Numbered from the stretch's first letter, positions 55,663-64,000 are shown. The stretch: 64,000 nucleotides of DNA from DUQW01 sp050953825 (GCA_050953825.1 JBMNNF010000009.1:1-64000); one strand, 5' to 3'. Translations and numbers: made by a program. The notes: generated from the letters alone by a model not told the origin.

Positions 55663-56448
55663 ATGAAAAATTTATTTGACATTAAAGGTAAAATCGCCTT
55701 AGTTACAGGCGCATCTTACGGTATTGGATTTGCGATTGCTTCCGGATTAGCCAAAGCCGGAGCAGTATTAGTGTTTAATGATATTAACCAAGAATTAGTT
55801 GACAAAGGGTTAGCAGCATATAAAGAAGCTGGAATTAAAGCTAAAGGTTATGTCTGTGATATTACAAATGAACCAGCTGTTCAAGCGATGGTTAAAGACA
55901 TTGAAAAAACTGTTGGTGAAATTGATATTTTAGTTAATAATGCTGGAATGATCAGACGGATTCCAATGCATGAAATGTCGGCAGAAGAGTTTAGAAGAGT
56001 TATTGATGTTGACTTAACGGGACAATTCATCGTCGCTAAAGCTGTTATTCCTTCAATGATGAGAAGAAGAAAAGGTAAAATTATTAATATTTGTTCAATG
56101 ATGTCTGAATTAGGACGCGAAACAGTATCAGCGTATGCATCAGCTAAAGGTGGATTAAAGATGTTGACTAGAAACATCGCTGCTGAATATGGTGAATACA
56201 ATATCCAATGTAATGGACTTGGACCTGGTTACATTGAAACTCCACAAACAGCTCCGATTAGAGTTGATGGTCATCCATTCAACCAATTCATTATTGATAA
56301 AACTCCAGCTGCAAGATGGGGTAAAACTGATGACTTAGTTGGTCCAGCTATTTTCTTAGCAAGTGAAGCTTCCGATTTCGTCAACGGACATATTTTATAT
56401 GTTGATGGTGGAATCTTAGCTTCAATTGGTAAACAACCTAAAGCTTAA
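55663..56448 (+). CDS. kduD: 2-deoxy-D-gluconate 3-dehydrogenase (KduD; SDR family)
   Basis: This 261-residue short-chain dehydrogenase has VTGASYGIGFAIASGLA (NAD loop), NDIN, LVNNAGMIRRIPMHEM, ICSMMSELG (Ser) and VSAYASAKGGLKML (YxxxK). The motif MIRRIPMHEMSAEEFRRVID is shared by KduD and gluconate 5-dehydrogenases. Following kduI and kdgA, it most likely reduces 2,5-diketo-3-deoxygluconate to KDG. It is the last gene of the operon before a bidirectional terminator. Confidence 0.9.
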   Translation: MKNLFDIKGKIALVTGASYGIGFAIASGLAKAGAVLVFNDINQELVDKGLAAYKEAGIKAKGYVCDITNEPAVQAMVKDIEKTVGEIDILVNNAGMIRRIPMHEMSAEEFRRVIDVDLTGQFIVAKAVIPSMMRRRKGKIINICSMMSELGRETVSAYASAKGGLKMLTRNIAAEYGEYNIQCNGLGPGYIETPQTAPIRVDGHPFNQFIIDKTPAARWGKTDDLVGPAIFLASEASDFVNGHILYVDGGILASIGKQPKA

Positions 56449-56460
56449 TCAAAAACACTA

Positions 56461-56490
56461 AAAAATGGCGCTATTGCGCCATTTTTCTTT
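56461..56490. terminator. bidirectional terminator between kduD and the GH13 gene
   Basis: AAAAATGGCGC and GCGCCATTTTT form an 11-pair stem with a TATT loop, flanked by A and T runs on both sides. It can serve kduD on the plus strand and the amylase gene on the minus strand. Confidence 0.85.
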
Positions 56491-56496
56491 TTTCTT

Positions 56497-58530
56497 TTAT
56501 CCAATTAACAAGACTTTTACTTCACCTGGTTTAACTAAAAAGTATGGATTTCCAGTCATTGAAAAATCATTAATATTAGCTTCATCCGGTTGTCGATCAA
56601 ATTCAAATAATACTTCAACTTTCTTAGCGAGATTAGACATTTCTAGTCTAACTTCCATATATTCATCATATGAAGTATTAGTGTTCGCTACCACTAATAA
56701 TAACTTGTCAATGCCCTGAGATTTAAAAGTATAACCAAATGATAATCCAATATATGGTCCTAAAACATTAAACATGCGGAAATGTTTTGGTTTCATTTTG
56801 GTTATGTATTTATTTCTAACTGGCAATATTTTTTTGATATGGTTAATTAGTGAATGGTCATTATGATAATGAAGGGCATATTTATCAAATAAAGCTAATT
56901 TACCATAAAAAGGATCACTTTTTGGTAAGTGGAATCGATCTTCTGGTGTCGCATCAATTCCTAAATTCATTGGTTGAATTTCATAAAATTCTTGACCAGA
57001 GTTAATAAATGGCATTGAGTTAGGAATAAAGAAGTTAACCAGAGTTAATAAATTAGTTAAATTAACCCCATTAGGTTTACCAGCTAGTCTTGGTGTATCA
57101 TGAGTTTCACCACAGGCAAAAGCTGGAATCGCTAGTTTAGAAGTAGTTTTGATAAACTCATGAAACTTACCTTCCAAAATTCGACTTTCCATATAAAATC
57201 CGTTACCAATGATAGCATCATAGCCAAGCCTCTTAGCATTTTTATCATTGGAAGGGTCTAATTCTTCCGCTATAAAGACAAAGTCTAAATCAATTTCTCT
57301 AGCTCGAGAAATAATCATTTGAACTAATTCTTCAGGTAGAGCATGTCCCATATCAATTCTAGCGCCATCAATTCCAAATTCTCTTTGATAGTATGGAATA
57401 ATATCAGTTAGTAATTCCCATAGTTCAGTATTCGGTTGTGATCCAGGGTGCAGGTTTGATTTGATAGTATCAAATAAAATATATGGTGGTTGATTTTTCT
57501 TAAGATATTTTTGAGCTCTAATTGGATGATCCAGATACAACCTAAAAAAAGTAACATCATACCATGGTGGTTGGTTATCGTTAATATGATCAGAAAACGC
57601 TGGTGCCACCGTCATCTTATAAACTTGATCAACCGCATCTAAAACATTCATTCCACTAGCAACTAACTTTTTAACATCATCCCATTTACTAGGATCTTTT
57701 TCATATGGATTAACTTTAAATAAATTTAAATGTTTTTTAGTGTTTTCATGAGCATAAACTTTATCCATATGTCTAGCATGTGGTGGTAATACTTTAGCAT
57801 CAATGGTATCAATTACTGGTGGAGCATATTTTTTAAAATCTTTCGTATTAATCCAGTAAAACCAATCTGGATGATCTAAAATTAGACTCGAGTCTAAAGC
57901 ATTAGTACGAGGAATAATATCAATCATAATTCTAATTCCTAAAATATGAGCAGCCTCAACGAAAGCTTTAAATTCTTCTTTTAAAGTCATTTTATTTCCA
58001 GTTAAAGAGTCTTTTAAGTTTTCATCTAGTTTAGTAAAATTAACTACGGCATAACTAGAACCTAAGTCGCCTTTAGGACGGTAAGTTGAATAACTTGAAA
58101 GTGGTAAGAAGTATAAAACATCAACTCCAATAGATTTTAAATAAGGAAGTAAGGCAATTGATTTGACAAATGATCCTAATTCTGACAAATTATACATATT
58201 TTTTTCATCAATTTGACCACTACGGTCATTATCCCAAGTGGTCGAAGTACGTGCCATTAAAGAGTAGAAGACACTTTTTTTATGCCAGTTAGTCCGTCTT
58301 TTTACATTTTTAGATCGTGAAATAGATTGTAGATAATTAACATTGTCATCTTTTATTTTTAAAAACAGATCTTCAATTAAAAAAGCATAAAAATCATATG
58401 GATTTACTAAAGTTTCGCCATTGGCTACATCATGACCAAAATTCTTATAATTAAGAAGTGTCGGAATGGTGTAATTCATTGGATAAGATGGTTTATTTTC
58501 TTTTAATGCAGTTACCAATTTTTTTAGCAT
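56497..58530 (-). CDS. GH13 family glycoside hydrolase (alpha-amylase-like), cytoplasmic
   Basis: The 677 residues contain the four GH13 regions: IMIDIIPRTNALD (I), GIDGARIDMGHALPE (II, nucleophile Asp), DFVFIAEELDPSND (III, acid/base Glu) and FACGETHDTPRLA (IV, His-Asp). YFLPLSSYSTYRPKGDLGSSY precedes them. Long inserts lie between regions I and II. No signal peptide is present, so it acts on imported oligosaccharides or stored glucan. Region I deviates (PRTN for xxxNH). The exact specificity (amylase, maltodextrin glucosidase or glucan-trimming enzyme) is not clear. The ribosome site GAGGAGG lies eight bases before the ATG. Confidence 0.82.
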   Translation of the reverse strand: MLKKLVTALKENKPSYPMNYTIPTLLNYKNFGHDVANGETLVNPYDFYAFLIEDLFLKIKDDNVNYLQSISRSKNVKRRTNWHKKSVFYSLMARTSTTWDNDRSGQIDEKNMYNLSELGSFVKSIALLPYLKSIGVDVLYFLPLSSYSTYRPKGDLGSSYAVVNFTKLDENLKDSLTGNKMTLKEEFKAFVEAAHILGIRIMIDIIPRTNALDSSLILDHPDWFYWINTKDFKKYAPPVIDTIDAKVLPPHARHMDKVYAHENTKKHLNLFKVNPYEKDPSKWDDVKKLVASGMNVLDAVDQVYKMTVAPAFSDHINDNQPPWYDVTFFRLYLDHPIRAQKYLKKNQPPYILFDTIKSNLHPGSQPNTELWELLTDIIPYYQREFGIDGARIDMGHALPEELVQMIISRAREIDLDFVFIAEELDPSNDKNAKRLGYDAIIGNGFYMESRILEGKFHEFIKTTSKLAIPAFACGETHDTPRLAGKPNGVNLTNLLTLVNFFIPNSMPFINSGQEFYEIQPMNLGIDATPEDRFHLPKSDPFYGKLALFDKYALHYHNDHSLINHIKKILPVRNKYITKMKPKHFRMFNVLGPYIGLSFGYTFKSQGIDKLLLVVANTNTSYDEYMEVRLEMSNLAKKVEVLFEFDRQPDEANINDFSMTGNPYFLVKPGEVKVLLIG

Positions 58531-58566
58531 ACTATAGCCTCCTCGTGTAAATATATATACATATCA

Positions 58567-58572
58567 AGTATA
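58567..58572 (-). promoter_or_regulatory. -10 element of the GH13 gene promoter
   Basis: The minus strand reads TATACT, about 37 bases before the start codon. No good -35 is visible, so an activator may help. Confidence 0.45.
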
Positions 58573-58607
58573 CCTTAAATAGTCTTTCATAACGTATCAA
58601 ACAAGAA

Positions 58608-58621
58608 TGAAACCGCTTTCA
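58608..58621. promoter_or_regulatory. cre-like LacI/CcpA-family operator upstream of the GH13 gene
   Basis: TGAAACCGCTTTCA fits the catabolite-responsive-element consensus TGWAANCGNTNWCA at every position. It is centred about 55 bases upstream of the likely start point, an activator-compatible place. A LacI-type maltose regulator could also bind such a site. Confidence 0.65.
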
Positions 58622-59021
58622 ATTTACTTAAAAATCAAAAAATACTCTTAAAATAAATTATTCAAATATCATTTTAAGCACGAAAATAAGTGTTTTTATG
58701 TGATTTTATGATAATTATTGATAGCTTTTTGGTATTAAAATGATGAAAATATTGAATAAATATAGAAAAATCGCCAATTTTGGGTTATTTTGTAAAAATA
58801 TTATAAATATTTTTTAAGGTGAATTGAAAAAGTAATTGTCCTGATATTCAAAATGCCCATCTTGACATACTAACTACCCTTTGTTTGGCGATGTTTATTT
58901 TCATAATATTTAGTATTTGTAAGTTTTTAAAGGTGCGCAATTTGCTAAAAAATAGAATTAACTAAACCCGAATCTCATGATAAAAGACGGCCAAAATGCC
59001 GATTGTTAATTTAATTGTCCG
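58622..59021. other. AT-rich intergenic gap between the GH13 gene and the IS30 element
   Basis: I find no gene in these 400 bases. A short inverted pair around 58985-59000 (CGGCCAAAATGCCG) is the only structure. The left part belongs to the upstream region of the GH13 gene. Confidence 0.5.
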
Positions 59022-60305
59022 CTTATATTTTTCTCTGTTATGTCAAATTTAATGTGTTAAGTTTTATTATTTGTGATAAAATATTTTATGGAATGAGATT
59101 AATAGATTTTCGTTTTCTATTTTCTCTAATCCCAACTTTGATAGTGCGGCTTCACCATAGACTTTGGAGAATAATTCATATGGTGATAAGCCGCCTGCTT
59201 TATTTGTGGTAATAGAATTAATTTGGGACATTACCAAATTAAGTTTTGATTGTGTTAACCAATCAATAGACTTACCTTTTGGGAAAAACCTTCTTAATCT
59301 AGTATGAGCTTGTTCTACGCCGCCTTTTTGATAAGGTTTGTTGGGGTCGCAGTAGTATAATAGCGTCCTTTTTTTATTCAAGTCGATACTTTCTTCTAGT
59401 GATTCATAATTTTGAAATTCCGTACCTCTATCAGTTAAAATCACCGGAAAAATCTCTTTAAATAATTTATATCCCAGCTTTCTTTCTATTTTATCTAGAA
59501 CTCTTTTTACTTGATTGTTTGTTTGTCTTTGAAGAATATAACCTAAAAATAATCCTGTCTTTTCATGATATATGGTCAAGATTGCTTTATTGTCTTCAGC
59601 TATTCCTTCTACGCAGTCCATTTGAATATCAGAAGCTATATTGTTGTTTAATAAAAATGTAATATAATCTGCATATGTTTTGTTTATAAACCGCGGATTA
59701 AAATGTTTTTTGTCTTTACTAGCACGTTTTCTTGGTTTCCTTCTAACTTTTAGTGGCATCTTAGGGATATTCACTTTTATTACTCTTTCTTCAATATATC
59801 TATAGATTGTTCTTACTGAAACCCCAAGATTATTGGTTCTTGCAATATGCTCAATTGGTATACCCCTATCAATTCCATCGCTAATAATAGACTCTAATTT
59901 TAAAACCTCTTCATGAGATAAACGAACACCTGTTTTAGATTCGGATTTTCTTTCGTCACTTAAATCTTGAGCTCTTTGTGCTGTGTATATCGCTCTTTCT
60001 GAAGATAGGCATCCAGCTTTAAATTTATTACAGTTATGACAGGTATAGGGAAAGTGTTCAAGTTTATCGCACTTGATCGGATCTGAAAATAAAAATTTAT
60101 TTGTTTCATTTGTATAAATGTGCCTATTGTTGTAAATTTCACGTCTAATAGTTTTTTCATTTCGATCAAGTGTATTTGCAATTTCACTAGCTGATTTTCT
60201 ATCTTTTACTAAAGCCTCTATAGTATATCTCTCAATGATGGTTATATGTCCTGACTTTTTCATAATAATCACTCCATTCTCGGACATAACAGAGATACTT
60301 ATAAG
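59022..60305 (-). mobile_element. IS30-family insertion sequence (about 1284 bp)
   Basis: The ends share a 24-base inverted repeat with four mismatches, whose inner 13 bases TCTCTGTTATGTC (59032-59044) and GACATAACAGAGA (60283-60295) match perfectly. A single intact transposase gene lies between. The outer limits are estimates, as the repeat fades outward, and I see no clear two- or three-base target duplication. It separates the carbohydrate genes from the large lipoprotein gene. Confidence 0.75.
59067..60263 (-). CDS. IS30-family transposase
   Basis: The protein has 398 residues from ATG 60263, which follows GGAGTG; an earlier in-frame ATG at 60341 lies outside the inverted repeat. The N-terminal HTH is HITIIERYTIEALVKDRKSA...IANTLDRNEKTIRREIYNNR, typical of IS30, and a CxxCxxxxxGC zinc-like cluster follows (YTCHNCNKFKAGC). 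The DDE core has IQMDCVEGI (D), PVILTDRGTEFQNYE (D) and CDPNKPYQKGGVEQAHTRLRRFFPKG (E). The reading frame is complete. Confidence 0.93.
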   Translation of the reverse strand: MKKSGHITIIERYTIEALVKDRKSASEIANTLDRNEKTIRREIYNNRHIYTNETNKFLFSDPIKCDKLEHFPYTCHNCNKFKAGCLSSERAIYTAQRAQDLSDERKSESKTGVRLSHEEVLKLESIISDGIDRGIPIEHIARTNNLGVSVRTIYRYIEERVIKVNIPKMPLKVRRKPRKRASKDKKHFNPRFINKTYADYITFLLNNNIASDIQMDCVEGIAEDNKAILTIYHEKTGLFLGYILQRQTNNQVKRVLDKIERKLGYKLFKEIFPVILTDRGTEFQNYESLEESIDLNKKRTLLYYCDPNKPYQKGGVEQAHTRLRRFFPKGKSIDWLTQSKLNLVMSQINSITTNKAGGLSPYELFSKVYGEAALSKLGLEKIENENLLISFHKIFYHK

Positions 60306-60376
60306 ATAGTTTATATTGTTTAAATATCCAAATATTATCATAAAAAAAGACTAGTTTTGTTTTGCGGTCTTTCGAA

Positions 60377-60404
60377 TTGACAAAGTAAGAGTCTCTACTA
60401 TAGT
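60377..60404 (+). promoter_or_regulatory. sigma-A-type promoter of the large lipoprotein gene
   Basis: TTGACA and TATAGT are separated by 16 bases, just outside the IS30 right end. The leader of about 160 bases contains AAGAAAGGAG at 60512-60521, farther from the ATG than usual. Confidence 0.6.
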
Positions 60405-60571
60405 GCTACAGGTAATTTACAATATCAAATTAATAAATATTTTTTAAAATAGTGTTGCTATTTCAACAAATAAAATTATATACTAAAAGTGGCAAATATT
60501 CGAAAAATTATAAGAAAGGAGAAACGTGCCAAAATAATTACTCATTTGTAATTAAGTATGTGTGTGTGAAT

Positions 60572-63500
60572 ATGAAAAGGATTATAAGAGTATTTCAAGT
60601 TATAGTGGTTCTATTGGCCAGTGTGTTACTTGCCTCTTGCGATAAATACTTTGAAGTAACCCTGGATCCGAAAGAAAACATAATTGTTGAGGAGAGTGTT
60701 AATCTAAAAATGCTTTTAGAAAACACATTAATAACGATTAGAGTTATTCCTCCAGATGGAAAAGAAGTTGATAAATTTACTATCGATGGTGTAGAAAAAG
60801 AATTAGAAGATTTGAAATATCGATTGACTGTTGTTAGGAACCATCTAGTAAAAGTCACTTTTAAAGATGCTGAAATTCCGACTGACTTTAAGTTAATTTT
60901 AGGTGAGGGATTGTCAGCTGATGTTGAAAATTTAGATCATGTTGCTGCTGGTAGTAAGGTTAATATTACCATTAATGTGCCAGAAGGCAAAGTGATTGAT
61001 CAATTTATGGTAGATGGTGTAGTTACTGCCTTATCATCAAATACATATGAATTAACTATTACTAAACAACATGAGATTTCGGTAACTTTTAAAGATATAC
61101 CAACTGAACCAGCCAAGTTTACCGTAACTTTAACCGGAACAAGTTTAAATTCAACTGATTCGTTAACTGGTTTGTTGGCAGGTGCCAAAGTAAATATTAA
61201 AATTACAGTTCCTGCCGGTAAAGAAATAGATGAATTTAAAGTTGACGATGTTGTTGTCAATTTAAAGGGAGCTTTAGTTTATCAATTAACAGTTTCTAAA
61301 GATCATAAGGTTACAGTTACCTTTAAAGACAAACCAGCTGAACCAGCCAAGTTTACCGTAACTTTAATGGGAACAAGTTTAAATTCCAATGATTCGTTAA
61401 CTGGTTTGTTGGCAGGTGCCAAAGTAAATATTAAGATTACAGTTCCTGCCGGTAAAGAAGTAGATGAATTTAAAGTTGATGGTGATGTTGTCAATTTAAA
61501 AGGAGCTTTAGTTTATCAATTAACAGTTTCTAAAGATCATAAGATTACAGTTACTTTCAAAGACAAACCAGCTGAACCAGCCAAGTTTACCGTAACTTTA
61601 ATGGGAACAAGTTTAAGTTCCAATGATTCGTTAACTGATTTGTTGGTAGGAGCCAAAGTAAATATTAACATTACTGTTCCTGACGATAAAGAAATAGATG
61701 AATTTAAAGTTGATGATGATGTTGTCAATTTAGAGGGAGCTTTAGTTTATCAATTAACAGTTTCTCAAAATCACAAAGTTACAGTCACCTTTAAAGATAA
61801 ACCAGCCAAGTTTACCGTAACTTTAATGGGAACAAGTTTAAGTTCCAATGATTCGTTAACTGATTTGTTGGTAGGAGCCAAAGTAAATATTAACATTACT
61901 GTTCCTGACGATAAAGAAATAGATGAATTTAAAGTTGATGGTGATGATGTCAATTTAGAGGGGGCTTTAGTTTATCAATTAACAGTTTCTCAAAATCACA
62001 AAGTTACAGTCACCTTTAAAGATAAACCTCTAGATCCAGGAAAATTTAAGGTATCATTAGGTAACGATTTAAATTCAAATGATCCATTATTTAATGTAGA
62101 CGAGGGTGCTAAAGTAAATATTACGATTAAGGTACCGGATGGTAAAGAAGTTGATGAATTTAAAGTCGATAATGTCGTCATTGATTTAGCAGGTGCCTCA
62201 ACCTACGAATTAACTGTTTCACAAAATCATAAAGTAAGTGTTTCATTTAAGATAAAGCAATATACAGTTAAATTCATGCTTAATGATGGACTATTCGAAC
62301 AAGCAATAATAAATCACGGAAAATCAGTTGAAGATCCAGATGCTTATGGTCGTATAGGATTTTATGTGGTTTGGGAACTTAATGGTGAAGAATATGATTT
62401 TAGTCAACTAATTACTGAAAATATTGAGTTAATTGGTAGAATAATAGAACCGTTAAATATTAAAGTATTTGGTTCAGAGACTAATCAATATATCTTAAAA
62501 TTTAATAAAGATGTCAATTTTAATGTCGATGTTAGTCAAAAATTGAAGTTTTTACAATCACTCTTTGGAGTGGAGTTTGATTTCTCAATAATTAATCTTG
62601 ACGCTGTTACTATTAATTATTCTGATCTACAATTAACAATCACTTTTGACAAAGATTTAATTTCTAGTGAAACATTACAACAACTAGAGTATGAATCTGA
62701 CGGAAATGGAATTTTTAGAGTACCACTTATCTTGAGAGTCGATCAAATTAAATCTAAAGATTATGACATGATATATAATCGTCCTGTTGAACCTCATATA
62801 TTAAGATTAAATGTTCCGTTTGGTGACGGTGGTCCTGATTATACTCAATCAGTTGAAACTAAAGTTTATAACTTACAGCATCCAAATGCTGATGTAGCTA
62901 ATGATCCAGTAGTTAGATATGATGTTTCATTTGTCAGTGAAGAAATAGAATTTTCACAAAATATAACAGTTAAACATGGAGATACGATTAATGTACTTCC
63001 AGAACTTGAATATTTTGGTTTTGTTTTAACTGGCTGGCTAGTAAATGGTGAAGAGTTTGACTTTACGACTAAAGTAAGAAGTAAATTGTTACTTCGTGCC
63101 CGTTGGGAAGATAGCCAATCAGTTGTTAAAGTAAACTTCAATACACGTTCACCTCAAAAACTTAATCCAGCATTTTATGAAAATGGAAATTTAGTCATTG
63201 AGCCAAAAGGATTAACATTAGATGGTTATAACCTTGTCGGATGGGAGTTAGACGGTGAAGAGTTTGACTTTAGCGTTCCACTAGTTAAGACAACAGATGA
63301 AATCACACTAGTCGCTAAATGGGAAGCTATTGAGGTTCCAGTATATATAAACTTAAATGGCGGAACTGGCCAAGAAGTAATTTATTATCCTTACGATACC
63401 TACGTGGATGCTGCGCATATCTTAAGGGATATGGAAATTCCTAAAAAAGAAGGTTTCGTTTTTGGTGGCTTTGAAGGTTTAATCGCACTTTTAAATGGCG

Positions 63501-64000
63501 ATTTGATATTACATGAACCAATTACTTTAAATGTTCATTGGCTGCCAATTGATGATATTTTAACATTCCATGTATATGATGAACTCACAATTGAAATTCC
63601 AATTTCTCGAGATTTCATTTTCTTAGAGCTTATTTTCCCATTTGTATTGGAAAGTGTAGAGAATATGTTTGGCAATGAAATGCCACAAAGAGAAGGGTAT
63701 GTTTATGATGGAGTTTATGCAACTTCTGATTATGATTTACCAGTTACAGCTGAAAAGGGTTTAAATTCAGTCAGTTTAGATTATTATTTAAAATGGAGAA
63801 AAATTGAGCAAGATGAAACTGATTTAGTTACCATCACTATTGAGAGCAATTGTGAAACACTAATCGACCCAATTGCTGTAGCAAAGGGAACAATATTTCA
63901 AGATGCATTGGGAGTTACTGAGGATAAGATTCATCAAATAGAAAATGAGAATCGAAGGTTCTACGGCTGGTATTTAGATGAAGCACTGAAATATCCACTT
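60572..64000 (+). CDS. large surface lipoprotein with InlB-like repeats, open at the right edge
   Basis: A frame of at least 1143 codons runs without a stop to the window end. The signal peptide RIIRVFQVIVVLLASVLLASC has lipobox LASC (Cys 23). Seven tandem units of 75-79 residues follow (from 60650 to about 62262), resembling the divergent InlB B-repeat: AKVNIKITVPAGKEVDEFKV, then YQLTVSKDHKVTVTFKD. From about 62263 come Listeria-Bacteroides type repeats (VKFMLNDG..., FGFVLTGWLVNGEEFDF, YNLVGWELDGEEFDF, GFVFGGF) with intervening domains. It is probably a cell-surface adhesin anchored by lipid, since no wall is expected. AAGGAG lies 50 bases before ATG 60572; GTG at 60560 or 60566 is also in frame. 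Confidence 0.85.
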   Translation, partial: MKRIIRVFQVIVVLLASVLLASCDKYFEVTLDPKENIIVEESVNLKMLLENTLITIRVIPPDGKEVDKFTIDGVEKELEDLKYRLTVVRNHLVKVTFKDAEIPTDFKLILGEGLSADVENLDHVAAGSKVNITINVPEGKVIDQFMVDGVVTALSSNTYELTITKQHEISVTFKDIPTEPAKFTVTLTGTSLNSTDSLTGLLAGAKVNIKITVPAGKEIDEFKVDDVVVNLKGALVYQLTVSKDHKVTVTFKDKPAEPAKFTVTLMGTSLNSNDSLTGLLAGAKVNIKITVPAGKEVDEFKVDGDVVNLKGALVYQLTVSKDHKITVTFKDKPAEPAKFTVTLMGTSLSSNDSLTDLLVGAKVNINITVPDDKEIDEFKVDDDVVNLEGALVYQLTVSQNHKVTVTFKDKPAKFTVTLMGTSLSSNDSLTDLLVGAKVNINITVPDDKEIDEFKVDGDDVNLEGALVYQLTVSQNHKVTVTFKDKPLDPGKFKVSLGNDLNSNDPLFNVDEGAKVNITIKVPDGKEVDEFKVDNVVIDLAGASTYELTVSQNHKVSVSFKIKQYTVKFMLNDGLFEQAIINHGKSVEDPDAYGRIGFYVVWELNGEEYDFSQLITENIELIGRIIEPLNIKVFGSETNQYILKFNKDVNFNVDVSQKLKFLQSLFGVEFDFSIINLDAVTINYSDLQLTITFDKDLISSETLQQLEYESDGNGIFRVPLILRVDQIKSKDYDMIYNRPVEPHILRLNVPFGDGGPDYTQSVETKVYNLQHPNADVANDPVVRYDVSFVSEEIEFSQNITVKHGDTINVLPELEYFGFVLTGWLVNGEEFDFTTKVRSKLLLRARWEDSQSVVKVNFNTRSPQKLNPAFYENGNLVIEPKGLTLDGYNLVGWELDGEEFDFSVPLVKTTDEITLVAKWEAIEVPVYINLNGGTGQEVIYYPYDTYVDAAHILRDMEIPKKEGFVFGGFEGLIALLNGDLILHEPITLNVHWLPIDDILTFHVYDELTIEIPISRDFIFLELIFPFVLESVENMFGNEMPQREGYVYDGVYATSDYDLPVTAEKGLNSVSLDYYLKWRKIEQDETDLVTITIESNCETLIDPIAVAKGTIFQDALGVTEDKIHQIENENRRFYGWYLDEALKYPL
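60650..62262 (+). repeat. seven tandem 225-237 bp units within the lipoprotein gene
   Basis: Units begin at 60650, 60887, 61118, 61352, 61586, 61811 and 62045, each at the Phe codon before a [TK]VTL-like strand. The four from 61118 to 62044 are nearly identical in DNA, while the outer ones have diverged, showing recent internal duplication. The unit at 61586 is shorter by three codons (225 bp) because the PAE linker is missing. Confidence 0.88.

Noticed and set aside
59010..60315. Target duplication of the IS30 element
   Set aside because: The bases outside the estimated inverted repeats are not identical, and the outer end of the repeat is uncertain, so no duplication can be claimed.
60650..62262. 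CRISPR array
   Set aside because: The units are 225-237 bp, coding and contiguous, with no short repeats or unique spacers. No cas genes occur in the window.
60595..63141. A series of minus-strand reading frames of 60-91 codons with similar proteins
   Set aside because: They are shadows of the tandem repeats of the plus-strand lipoprotein gene, which reads through the whole region with a signal peptide.
26136..64000. Mycoplasma-type genetic code (TGA as Trp)
   Set aside because: TGA is the natural stop of several genes here (the nucleoside ATPase, uxaB, kdgR), and Trp is encoded by TGG.

Overview
The window does not read as one genome. I see at least five compositionally distinct pieces joined without gaps. 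(1) Positions 1-117 are AT-rich sequence of unknown origin. (2) About 118-1280 is bacterial sequence of moderate GC, holding a frameshifted agmatine/peptidyl-arginine deiminase gene and the 3' end of another gene. (3) About 1281-24345 is very AT-rich archaeal DNA of Methanobacteriales type (Methanobrevibacter/Methanosphaera-like). The evidence is NrpR with glnA and GGAA-N6-TTCC operators, coenzyme B genes, archaeal TBP, FEN1 with a PIP box, AglB, RNase P component 4, S19e and an intron-containing tRNA-Met. (4) About 24345-25212 is GC-rich DNA with two META-domain genes, possibly from a Methanomicrobiales-type methanogen. A further small fragment of unknown origin follows at about 25213-26135. 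(5) About 26136-64000 is low-GC Bacilli/Tenericutes DNA (coaE-dnaB-dnaI-thrS order, IS1634-type element, nucleoside ABC transporter). It uses TGA as a stop, so it resembles an Acholeplasma/Izemoplasma-like organism rather than a Mycoplasma. The window is best read as a chimeric metagenomic assembly.

Archaeal part: a nitrogen-control pair (nrpR, glnA) shares a promoter region carrying two tandem NrpR operators. It is followed by a ThiF-like adenylyltransferase, an Fe-S aldo/keto reductase, tRNA-Met, S-adenosylhomocysteine hydrolase and a DUF2119 protein. A four-gene operon (aksA-aksD-DUF98-fen) joins coenzyme B synthesis to a chorismate-lyase-like protein and flap endonuclease. From 13.7 kb onward the informational genes (tbp, topA, aglB, drg, rnp4, rps19e) all carry single-base frameshifts at homopolymers. 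Those I could resolve are insertions, which points to sequencing error rather than decay.

Tenericutes part: replication restart genes and thrS lead into nucleoside salvage (cdd, deoD) and a nucleoside ABC transporter (SBP, ATPase, two permeases). An IS1634-like element flanked by 170-bp direct repeats splits the two. Then come threonine catabolism (tdh-kbl), an ABC exporter, an Mrp-family ATPase that has lost its CxxC motif, and a lipase. Positions 46-56.5 kb form a pectin/hexuronate regulon: uxaB-uxaA-uxaC; a divergent pectinesterase; and kdgR, a TIM-barrel isomerase, kdgK, kduI, kdgA and kduD. The two operons share a palindromic operator, ATAGAC-N3-GTCTAT. A cytoplasmic GH13 enzyme with a perfect cre-like box, an IS30 element and a very large repeat-bearing lipoprotein that runs off the right edge complete the window.
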